Assembly (NCBI RefSeq): GCF_005849285.1
Contig: NZ_CP040517.1
Location: 2,982,501 to 3,046,500 of the forward strand
Direction: 5' to 3'
Source of the DNA: Luteithermobacter gelatinilyticus
GTDB lineage: Bacteria; Pseudomonadota; Alphaproteobacteria; Sphingomonadales; Emcibacteraceae
Length of the DNA: 64,000 nt
Position numbers and translations under genes: made by a program. Under the pieces are notes generated by a model. The model was given only the letters and a program-made list of their open reading frames with translations. It did no database searches and was not told where the DNA came from. Below, piece after piece: positions 48,501 through 56,760 of the stretch. The stretch's first letter is position 1, and each line of letters begins with the position of its first letter.

Positions 48501-50397
48501 AGACAACATCACCGTCGCCGGCATCGGCGACATGTCCGGGGATGTGTTCGGTAACGGCATGTTGTGTTCCCGGGCCATCAAGCTGGTGGCCGCATTTGAC
48601 CATCGGGATATTTTCATTGACCCTGATCCCGATCCGGAAAAAAGTTACGCGGAACGCAAACGGCTGTTCGATCTGCCTCGCTCCAGCTGGCAGGATTATG
48701 ACCGCAAGCTGATTTCAAAAGGCGGAGGCATTTTCAGCCGTAAGGCCAAGTCCATCACGCTCACTCCGGAAATTTGCCGGCTTCTGGACATTCCGCTGTC
48801 AGAAAAAACCCTGACTCCCAACGAACTGATCCGCAGCATTCTGAAATCCCAGGTCGATCTGTTGTGGTTCGGGGGCATCGGCACCTATGTGAAAGCCTCA
48901 TACGAAAGCCATGGCCAGGTCGGCGACCGCGCCAATGATGCGGTACGCGTCAATGGCAACGAACTGAACTGCAAGGTCATTGGCGAAGGTGGCAATCTGG
49001 GCTGCACCCAGCGCGGACGGATCGAATTCGCCCTGAATGGCGGCATGATCAACACCGACGCGGTGGACAACTCCGCCGGGGTTGACTGTTCCGACAACGA
49101 GGTCAACATCAAGATTCTGCTCAACAGCCTGGTCTCAGACGGGCAGCTGACCCGCAAACAGCGCGACAAGCTGTTGGAAGACATGACCGATGATGTGGCC
49201 GCCCTGGTGCTCCGTGACAATTACCTGCAGACCCAGACCATCAGCATCGCCCGCGCCAGCAGCGTGCGGGAACTGGACAGTTTTGTGCGCTTCATGAACG
49301 ATCTGGAAAAATCCGCCAATCTGGACCGGGAACTGGAATTTCTGCCAGGAGACGAGGAATTGTCCGAACGGGCGGAAAAGGAACAGGGGCTGACCCGGCC
49401 GGAACTGGCGGTACTGGTGGCTTATGCCAAAATGGCGTTGTATGATGAATTGCTGAAAAGCGATTTTCTGGAAGATCCTTATCTGGAAAAATATCTGATC
49501 AGCTCCTTCCCGGAACGCCTGGGCCAGACCTATGCGGACGCCATCCGCAAACACCGGCTGCGGCGGGAAATCATTGCCAAGGTGCTGTGTAACGACATTG
49601 TCAACCGCGGCGGGATCCAGGCCATCAAGGAAGAAACCGGGGCTTCGGCCGCGGAAATCGCCCGGGCCAGCATCATTACCCGTGAGGTGTTCGATCTGGA
49701 CAACCTGTGGCAGAAGATCGAAAGTCTGGACTATGTCGTGCCGGCCACCATTCAGATCCTGCTGTTACTGGACGTGGAAGAATTTGCCCGCCGGCAGACC
49801 ATATGGTTCCTGAACAACACCGATCCCAAGAAACCGCTCCAGGAAGTCATCGACCAGTATCGCCCGGGCATCATCAAGCTGTTTGATATGCCCATCGTGG
49901 TCAATTCTTCCCATGAAGAAAGCCTGAGAGCCAAAATCGCCATGTATTGCGAACAAAGCGTGAGCGAGGATCTGGCCACCCATATTTCCAATCTGGAAAT
50001 GAAACTGGCCGCCTGTGACATTGTACAGGTCGCCCGGGATTTGAACCGGGATGTGGTTGATGTGGCCCGGGCCTATTTCATGATGGGAGATGAAATGGGC
50101 ATCGACTGGATCCGCGATCAGGCGGAAATGGTAGAGGCGGCCGACCATTGGGACCGGCTGGCGGTCAGCGCGGTGATCAGCGACCTTCTGGATCAGCAGA
50201 AACTGCTCACCCGCCACGCCATCCAGACCTATGAAAACGGCGCAGCCATTGATTCCGTCAAGGCGTGGCTAAAGAATTCCGAGGCCGCCCGGGCCCGGAT
50301 CAACAAACTGATCAAGGAATTCCAGTCCACCGGCCAGATCAACGTGACCAAGCTGGGCTTTGCCGCCCGACAGCTGCGCAACGTGGTCGCCGGCTGA
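45544..50397 (+). CDS. gdhB: NAD-specific glutamate dehydrogenase, large type
   Basis: Oxidative deamination of L-glutamate to 2-oxoglutarate and ammonia with NAD+. At 1617 aa it belongs to the L_GDH-180 class, with a long regulatory N-region (about 1-720, ACT-like parts such as [36 protein letters not shown]). The catalytic core (about 800-1270) contains [50 protein letters not shown] and [20 protein letters not shown], with [17 protein letters not shown] (dinucleotide-binding). A helical C-domain completes it. The start is a GTG with GAGGA 8 bases upstream. It would process glutamate made by the hut pathway and other amino acid catabolism. A perfect hairpin terminator follows. Confidence 0.97.
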   Translation: [1617 protein letters not shown]

Positions 50398-50434
50398 CCG
50401 GACTTCCTGTTCGCACCTTGCGACGATGACCAAA

Positions 50435-50470
50435 CCAGCCCCCAGAAGACTCTATCGGGGGCTGGTTGAT
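50435..50470 (+). terminator. hairpin terminator after gdhB
   Basis: CCAGCCCCC (50435-50443) pairs perfectly with GGGGGCTGG (50457-50465), followed by TTGAT. Nine-bp stem with a 13-base loop and a short, imperfect U tract. Confidence 0.8.
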
Positions 50471-50484
50471 ATTTGGGTTAATAC

Positions 50485-50689
50485 TCAGGGCTGCAAGTCG
50501 CGCAGTTTACGCCAGCGCTGATATTGCGCGGCCTTTTTCGGGGCCGGGTCCTCAATCCCGCGCAGCCAGAAATTGAACCAATCCAGGTTCCGCCGATACA
50601 CCAGATATTTGTGGGTAGGTTGCCATTTGACATGATATTCATCGGGATAGATGATCATCTCCACCGGCGTCCGGGTGTTGCGGCATAGC
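50485..50689 (-). pseudogene. 3' remnant of an S9-family peptidase (lasso-peptide isopeptidase-like)
   Basis: About 67 C-terminal residues remain of a prolyl-oligopeptidase-fold enzyme. The frame contains VEMIIYPDEYHVKWQPTHKY, whose His in DEYH corresponds to the catalytic-triad His of S9 peptidases, followed by RRNLDWFNFWLRG, a typical S9 C-terminal end. The HVKWQP context resembles isopeptidases that open lasso peptides, but this is from memory of the family. The coding sequence stops being homologous exactly at 50689/50690, where the first CRISPR repeat begins. The nucleophile Ser and Asp regions are absent everywhere else in the window, so the gene is dead. Confidence 0.65.
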
Positions 50690-52243
50690 GTCATAGCTTC
50701 CCTTTTCACACCGATAGGCTATGATCTTCTGGGCATGTACCCCATGTATCTGTTGGTCATAGCTTCCCTTTTCACACCGATAGGCTATGATGCATATGTC
50801 ACGTTTAAAACAGGGTCTGTCGTCATAGCTTCCCTTTTCACACCGATAGGCTATGATCAGATGTTTGGAAACGGGCCGCATGACCCGGTCATAGCTTCCC
50901 TTTTCACACCGATAGGCTATGATAGCAGGATCATCAACCCCGTCATGATTAAGGTCATAGCTTCCCTTTTCACACCGATAGGCTATGATGCACAAATCTA
51001 ACATCCGCACTATCGAGCAGTCATAGCTTCCCTTTTCACACCGATAGGCTATGATAATTGTCCTTCGTTCTGTTGAGCGCTGAGGGTCATAGCTTCCCTT
51101 TTCACACCGATAGGCTATGATCAACTGGCCTGTCGCCTACTCGTAGGGGACGTCATAGCTTCCCTTTTCACACCGATAGGCTATGATCATGTTGAGGTTG
51201 AGCGGATGTTGCAGCGGTCATAGCTTCCCTTTTCACACCGATAGGCTATGATGATATCCCCTGTGGACGATTGGCATCATTGGTCATAGCTTCCCTTTTC
51301 ACACCGATAGGCTATGATCTTGAATTTTGCGCCATGCTCAATAATCATGTCATAGCTTCCCTTTTCACACCGATAGGCTATGATCCTAATTATTATCTAT
51401 CTTATACCTATCTTGTCATAGCTTCCCTTTTCACACCGATAGGCTATGATATAATCGTGAACCGGGCCATGTGGGTATCGGTCATAGCTTCCCTTTTCAC
51501 ACCGATAGGCTATGATATCAGCCGCGAGACGCTTAATCCCCTCTGCGTCATAGCTTCCCTTTTCACACCGATAGGCTATGATCGATCGTAAACCTGGAAG
51601 GTGAGGCTAAGAGTCATAGCTTCCCTTTTCACACCGATAGGCTATGATAATCCCCTGTATCGGGGATTTCTCGGGCATGTCATAGCTTCCCTTTTCACAC
51701 CGATAGGCTATGATAAGTACGCCTCGCAGTCGATAGAGAAACCGGTCATAGCTTCCCTTTTCACACCGATAGGCTATGATCGATTAGTCCTGCGATAAGC
51801 CATTTCATATGTCATAGCTTCCCTTTTCACACCGATAGGCTATGATTTCGTCGCCATGTGCCACCTCCAGCTCTTTGTCATAGCTTCCCTTTTCACACCG
51901 ATAGGCTATGATCAGCAAAGGGCACACCCTGTACTATCATAAGTCATAGCTTCCCTTTTCACACCGATAGGCTATGATTATTCCGGAGGTCATGAGGGTG
52001 AGCGGACTGTCATAGCTTCCCTTTTCACACCGATAGGCTATGATAGTTTACCCGCTAAGAAATCGGCGCAGATTGTCATAGCTTCCCTTTTCACACCGAT
52101 AGGCTATGATAAACAAGTTCGTCGAGTTCGGACAGGGGTTCGTCATAGCTTCCCTTTTCACACCGATAGGCTATGATAATTTACCCGCCAGAAAATCGGC
52201 ACAAATAGTCATAGCTTCCCTTTTCACACCGATAGGCTATGAT
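50690..52243 (+). CRISPR. type II-C CRISPR array, 24 repeats and 23 spacers
   Basis: The repeat is 36 bp, begins GTCATAGCTTCCC and ends GATAGGCTATGAT, and all 24 copies read as identical, including both ends. Spacers are 30 bp except spacer 8 (29 bp, 51188-51216) and spacer 22 (31 bp, 52111-52141). The plus strand is the crRNA sense: the repeat start resembles the GTTGTAGC start of Neisseria II-C repeats and is complementary to the tracrRNA at 56761-56860. The repeat ends in TATGAT, a good -10 hexamer, so each repeat may carry its own promoter as described for Neisseria. No degenerate terminal repeat is seen. The left end abuts a truncated peptidase gene; the right end faces cas2. Confidence 0.98.
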
Positions 52244-52276
52244 AGGTCAGAGATAAGTGACTGATATAGCAGGAAA

Positions 52277-52322
52277 AACAGCGAACAGCTCAGAGTAAAA
52301 GGAGCTGTTCGCTGTTGTTTTT
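52277..52322. terminator. bidirectional terminator between CRISPR array and cas2
   Basis: A perfect 15-bp inverted repeat (52277-52291 with 52302-52316, core CAGCGAACAGCTC) around a 10-base loop. On the plus side it is followed by GTTTTT; on the minus side by TTTTTCC. It overlaps the last codons of cas2 and can stop both crRNA transcription and the cas operon. Confidence 0.9.
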
Positions 52323-52631
52323 CGGGTGGGTCTCGTCAAATTCCGGGGCATTTGAAAGCAAAATCCTGATATTTTTATACTGCCGGTCGGTGATCTGCAT
52401 GGCGCGGATGCTGCCTTTGGGCGGCAATTCCAGCTCCAGCCGTTTCATATGTTTTTCAACACGTTCCAAACCATTGCAAATTCTAGCATAAATTGAATAT
52501 TGAAGCATCATATATCCGTCCCGAATCAGAAACTTTCTGAACCGTGTCGCATGGCGCCGTTCCTTTTTTGTAGTGGTCGGCAAGTCAAACATAACGAAAA
52601 TCCACATATATTTATCTCCCGTCCGACTCAT
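52290..52631 (-). CDS. cas2: CRISPR-associated endonuclease Cas2
   Basis: Small ferredoxin-fold protein of the spacer-integration complex, forming the dimer between two Cas1 dimers. The 113-aa protein begins MSRTGDKYMWIFVMFDLPTTTKKERRHATRFRKFLIRDGYMMLQYSIYARIC, with the conserved Asp at the end of beta-1 (FVMFDLP) and the Type II-style SIYAR segment. It follows cas1 by 6 bases and is last in the cas9-cas1-cas2 operon. The 3' end of the gene also encodes one arm of the bidirectional terminator. Confidence 0.96.
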   Translation of the reverse strand: MSRTGDKYMWIFVMFDLPTTTKKERRHATRFRKFLIRDGYMMLQYSIYARICNGLERVEKHMKRLELELPPKGSIRAMQITDRQYKNIRILLSNAPEFDETHPKNNSEQLLLL

Positions 52632-52637
52632 GAGGAT

Positions 52638-53531
52638 CTACACCGCAAACAAAGGCAGATGGAGCAACCGGCTGTCTTTTTCCCGCAGCGCCCGGACCAG
52701 ACTGCTGGCGACCCGATCCGCCGCATTGGTCAGGGTCTGCACCTCCCCGTCGATCAACACCTGTCGGGTGGGCAAGGCGGCAAGGGTCTGACGATCTTGC
52801 CGACTGAGCTCACGCCCCGCGGGCGGCATATCCCCCACAAGCCGGATCACCTCCCGATCCACAAAGGGCCGGAACGGCTCCAACAGATCATCGGCCAGAT
52901 TATAGGCATTCAGGTTGCTGTCATGATGCAGGCCAAAACAGGGCAGCAGGCCATAACTTACCAGAGACCGCGCCACTGCGGCCCGCACCACCATATATCC
53001 ATAATTCAGCACCGCATTGGCAAAATCCGCCGCTCCGCGGACAAATCCCGGCGGCATAAGCCGCTTCCAATAATCCCGCGCCGCCTGCGCCTCGCGATTT
53101 TTGGTATCCCCACTGTCGACCCGCCGCGCCATCTGCCGCAACGCCGTCCCCGTGTCCTGTCCCGTAAGCATAAGACAATCGGCCTGATTACCGATCTTGG
53201 CCTGCACAATCCGTTGCCAGCAACGCTTGCGGAACGGCCGGCTCCAGTCCCGCTGCAAGGCGGCAATTTCACTCAACCGGGAATGAGGAAGGAACGGTAA
53301 GAGCAGCCCGTTGGGCATATGACGGCCGTCACAGGTGATCACCGCCACATTGTGGTCCTGAAGCGCCGCCAGCAAAGACGTGGTCACCGTGGCCTGCGCC
53401 GTTTCCAGGATCAGCACCGTGATATCCTCGACAGGAATGGTGACGACGCCGTCGTTCCGCTCGCAACGAAGCTGGGCATTTTTCAACGAAAGAGAACAGC
53501 GGTTCTGGATCAACACCGTCCGCCATGACAT
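52638..53531 (-). CDS. cas1: CRISPR-associated endonuclease/integrase Cas1
   Basis: Integrase that inserts new spacers at the array. The protein is 297 aa from MSWRTVLIQ, the usual start of type II Cas1; the in-frame ATG at 53543 would add MGVV. N-terminal beta domain with LSLKNAQLRCERNDGVVTIPVEDITVLILET. The catalytic helical domain has the metal-binding Glu in TKNREAQAARDYW, the His in GLHHDSNLNAYNLADDLLEPFRPFVDREV and the Asp/Glu in NLADDLLEPFR. GGGGG lies 5 bases before the chosen ATG. It lies 76 bases after cas9 in the same direction. Confidence 0.96.
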   Translation of the reverse strand: MSWRTVLIQNRCSLSLKNAQLRCERNDGVVTIPVEDITVLILETAQATVTTSLLAALQDHNVAVITCDGRHMPNGLLLPFLPHSRLSEIAALQRDWSRPFRKRCWQRIVQAKIGNQADCLMLTGQDTGTALRQMARRVDSGDTKNREAQAARDYWKRLMPPGFVRGAADFANAVLNYGYMVVRAAVARSLVSYGLLPCFGLHHDSNLNAYNLADDLLEPFRPFVDREVIRLVGDMPPAGRELSRQDRQTLAALPTRQVLIDGEVQTLTNAADRVASSLVRALREKDSRLLHLPLFAV

Positions 53532-53607
53532 AACAACCCCCATACTTTCTCTTATGATTGAGGGTGTTATGATACATGCAACCGGTTAAGGCGGAGTTAA
53601 AGGCGTT

Positions 53608-56600
53608 CTATGAAGTTTTCCAACGCTGACCAAATACGTCCACATAATATTTCTCAAACGACTTCATACGTTGTACGCCAGGTCTTAATTCTTTTCCGGA
53701 ATTATCATGTATGCGCAGTCTAATTTGCCCTGTAGCACGGTCCGTGTTAATATAATATCCCTCAATCCGTTCCTCTTTGTGATTTTCCAGAACCACATAG
53801 TCGTTCTTAAAAAGATCGAATTTGAACCGATAACTCTCATCAACTTGCCGCCAGTCCTCTTCGATTTTACCTTGCACAATCAGCCGGTCAGGCTCCCGAC
53901 CCGTCATGACATCTTTCACATACACCGGGCAAAGATAAAATTTACCGTCTTTTTCATAAACCTTCACATAGGCCATATCACCGTTGCTGGCGATGCCTTC
54001 ACGCACCTTAAAGCCGGACTTATCGGAAGTCACAAGCCGCACGGCGCGGATCAGCGGCCCCTGTCCCCCACCCTTTTTCGGCATATAAACCGGTTCAGCA
54101 AAAGCTTTTTTGGCATCCCCACCATGGGCGTCCAACCGATCTTTCAAAAGATAATAAAGGGTGGCATTGCGGCCATGGGCCACCCCGTTCTCATCCACCT
54201 CCGCATCGACAATGTTTTTCAGATCTGCGAGTTTCAAATCCCCCAAGCGGACGCGTTTAACAACATAAGGTCGCCCTTGCGCGTCATACCGCAGGCTTTT
54301 GATGGTATCTTCATGAATGGCACCGGTTACTTTGCGATCGGGGGCCCGGCTGACAAAGATCTTGTCCACCACCTCCAACGCGTCTTCACGAAACGTTGGC
54401 CAGGGTTTGGGCGGATAAAAACCTGGATCATCCGGGTGATTGGGCCGGTGGCGTTTGTCCCACAGGGTCATCTGCTGCACATGGCCTTGAGTCGCAGCGG
54501 CAACAATAATGGCATCCAGGCCGTGATGGCGGTCATTTTCGTCCCGGTCCTTCAGACCCAGCCCCCAGGCATGGCGCAGGTGAGACGTAAGCGCCCCGTT
54601 GCGAGTTTGCACAAACAAGGGATGCCCGCTGTCATCCGTGCGGTCATAGCGCGGCGCCAAATGGCGTTCCATATGCGATACCAGAAGCCTTGCCACATAG
54701 CTATTATCCCGCAAGTGACGGCTTTTCCATTCATTTTGCTTTTCCAGATCAAAATCCCGCATCAACAACCTTCGGGCTTTTTGGTCATTGCCCAGCCGCT
54801 TGGCGAAATCCTCAAGCCCGGCCAAATCGCGCCCGATCCGGCTAAAATATTCCACCGGGGTTTCGTTGCCCTTATGCTGGTTTTCATCAGCGTAACATAA
54901 CACCTTGTTAAACCAGCTGTTATCAAAAGAACGGCTATAGGGCAAAATATGATCTACCTGTGTTGCCATAGGATCCTTCAGGGTTTCAGGCGGGATATAT
55001 TCCCCACTATAGGCGCAGATACCGTTTTGTTCTTTCCAGAGTTTGTATTTGGCGAAATCCTCTCCACTGGGTTCACGACCGAAGATTTCTTCGGCATGTT
55101 GGCGCAACTCTTCGTTATAGGCGCGCCTTTTCTGAATTTCCCGTTCCCGGTCCTTGCGGTCCTTGAAATTCCTACCCAATTCCCGCGACAGTTCGACATG
55201 AAACCGGTCGGGCATGCCATGTTCTCGGATCAGCGCGTTAATCACTTTGCGGGTCTGGCTCAGGGCCCTGAGCACCACAGGGTTGCGCACTTCCGTGCCA
55301 TATTCGGCAAGAAAAGGCGGCAACTGGTCCTTGTCGCCAAAATAGCGCGGGCTGTGATCGTATCCTGCCGCCTCACAGGCTTCGGAATAGACCAGCCCCT
55401 GTTCCAGATAAGGCAGAATGTTATAGATCGCCTTGAAAGACAGCGCTGCCGTGCCTGCCAGATTGAGCGGCATTACGGCCTGAAGCTGTTCCTCGGTGAG
55501 CGGCAGGTCCCGCGCCAAGTCCCGGATATCCCGGATATCCTCGTAAAAGGCCAGAATTTCCGTCAACCTATCGAGATGAGCCGGCTCAGCAGCAAAATTC
55601 TTCCAATCCCCTTCGGACATATACGGGGCCAGGGCCTTTTTGATTTTATGATAGCCTTCCATCTTGATCAGGGTGGCCTTTTCGGCCGTTTTGACCACAC
55701 TTGCCCAGTCCTGGTCTTCCTCCTTGGTTTTGCGGTAGCTGGCCAGATTGAATGTATACTCCGTCGGCAGGCCCAGTTCCTTCCGGGCCCGGGCAAAAGT
55801 GACGTTGGCTTGGCGGTGCGCCAAACTGATCAGCGCCCGTTTCTGATCCAGTGTCAGCGGCGTTCCCCGGCCGCTCTTGAGCAGGCGCAAGCTGTTCAGC
55901 CGTTCCCAGCAGGTTCTCAGCTCATTACTGTAGGCCCGCACCGGCGCCCGTTTTTCACCCGGCTCAAATTCACACACCCCCACCAAGTCAATGCTGGATT
56001 GAAGTGGGCGTTGACGAAAAGCTGTTTCCTTGAAGGCGTCCCGGAGCGCCTCAGTGGCCAACGGCTGACCAAAAGCCTGCTGCCGGGCAATCAGAATATC
56101 CACTTCCTGACGCAGCAGATTGCGGATCACGGTATGCTCATAGCTATCTGGTCTGTTGCGCTTTTTTTCAAGCCCCGCCAAATAGGCGCCAATGGTTTCC
56201 GCCCCTGCCGCCTTCATGTTTTCCTGCAGCTTGGCCGCGGCGCTCAGCATCACGCCCCCTTCGCTTTTTTCATCCACGTCGGATTTACGGATGGATTGAA
56301 AACCCCGGCGCTGATTGATATGCATTAAGACTTGGGCCAGTTCCCGCGAAGACAGTTTACGCTCAAGGCCCAGTTTGCGTAATTGCCAGACATCAGGCTC
56401 GGTGATTTTTCCCGTTTTTTGACCTTTCACCGGCAGAGCCACATCCGCTTCGGAAAAGCCATGATCAAGCAACAACTTGCGCACGGCGATACGGCGGCGG
56501 CGGCGGCGGTCAAGCCGGCGGCGCGCCAGCCGTTTTTCCCGGCGCGGCAAAGCAAGGGACGAGCCATCTTTGCCATGTTCCGCCGCATCGAAAATCCGCG

Positions 56601-56691
56601 CACCGCTGGCAAGAATTTCGTTTTTTCTCAAATCAATATAAGCATAGCCGACAGAAGCAATGCCGGTATCCACGCCGATGATTTTTGTCAT
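53608..56691 (-). CDS. cas9: type II-C CRISPR-associated endonuclease Cas9
   Basis: RNA-guided double-strand DNA endonuclease, about 1027 aa, compact like other II-C proteins. RuvC-I: IIGVDTGIASVGYAYID with the catalytic Asp. Arg-rich bridge helix at about 55-72 (RREKRLARRRLDRRRRRR). RuvC-II: FHVELSRELGRNFKDRK with Glu, about residue 502. HNH: TQVDHILPYSRSFDNSWFNKVLCYADENQHKGN with catalytic His near 583. RuvC-III: HHGLDAIIVAAAT near 725. A C-terminal PAM-interacting region of about 250 residues follows. All nuclease residues look intact. The start at 56691 (MTKIIG) is preferred because AGGGGGG lies 6 bases upstream; 56697 would add MH. There is no cas4 or csn2, consistent with II-C. Confidence 0.97.
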   Translation of the reverse strand: MTKIIGVDTGIASVGYAYIDLRKNEILASGARIFDAAEHGKDGSSLALPRREKRLARRRLDRRRRRRIAVRKLLLDHGFSEADVALPVKGQKTGKITEPDVWQLRKLGLERKLSSRELAQVLMHINQRRGFQSIRKSDVDEKSEGGVMLSAAAKLQENMKAAGAETIGAYLAGLEKKRNRPDSYEHTVIRNLLRQEVDILIARQQAFGQPLATEALRDAFKETAFRQRPLQSSIDLVGVCEFEPGEKRAPVRAYSNELRTCWERLNSLRLLKSGRGTPLTLDQKRALISLAHRQANVTFARARKELGLPTEYTFNLASYRKTKEEDQDWASVVKTAEKATLIKMEGYHKIKKALAPYMSEGDWKNFAAEPAHLDRLTEILAFYEDIRDIRDLARDLPLTEEQLQAVMPLNLAGTAALSFKAIYNILPYLEQGLVYSEACEAAGYDHSPRYFGDKDQLPPFLAEYGTEVRNPVVLRALSQTRKVINALIREHGMPDRFHVELSRELGRNFKDRKDREREIQKRRAYNEELRQHAEEIFGREPSGEDFAKYKLWKEQNGICAYSGEYIPPETLKDPMATQVDHILPYSRSFDNSWFNKVLCYADENQHKGNETPVEYFSRIGRDLAGLEDFAKRLGNDQKARRLLMRDFDLEKQNEWKSRHLRDNSYVARLLVSHMERHLAPRYDRTDDSGHPLFVQTRNGALTSHLRHAWGLGLKDRDENDRHHGLDAIIVAAATQGHVQQMTLWDKRHRPNHPDDPGFYPPKPWPTFREDALEVVDKIFVSRAPDRKVTGAIHEDTIKSLRYDAQGRPYVVKRVRLGDLKLADLKNIVDAEVDENGVAHGRNATLYYLLKDRLDAHGGDAKKAFAEPVYMPKKGGGQGPLIRAVRLVTSDKSGFKVREGIASNGDMAYVKVYEKDGKFYLCPVYVKDVMTGREPDRLIVQGKIEEDWRQVDESYRFKFDLFKNDYVVLENHKEERIEGYYINTDRATGQIRLRIHDNSGKELRPGVQRMKSFEKYYVDVFGQRWKTS

Positions 56692-56727
56692 ATGCATCCC
56701 CCCTGGAAAGCGTTTTTTTGCTTGATC

Positions 56728-56756
56728 TTGCGGTCAAGTAGTGCAACTATTATACA
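56728..56756 (+). promoter_or_regulatory. candidate tracrRNA promoter
   Basis: TTGCGG (56728-56733), 17-base spacer, TATACA (56751-56756). A partly overlapping TATTAT (56748-56753) is an alternative -10. It would start transcription at about 56762, at the first base of the anti-repeat. Confidence 0.45.
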
Positions 56757-56760
56757 CACA

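Noticed and set aside
45667-50217. Several minus-strand frames of 110-310 codons opposite gdhB, and similar frames opposite cas9, iorA, iorB and hutU
   Set aside because: Shadow frames created by GC-rich codon usage of real genes on the other strand; no recognisable domains.
50639-51798. Reading frames through the CRISPR array encoding repeated VIASLFTPIGYD or IIAYRCEKGSYD peptides
   Set aside because: They are translations of the 36-bp repeats; period 66 keeps the frame open. No ribosome binding sites and the array explains them fully.
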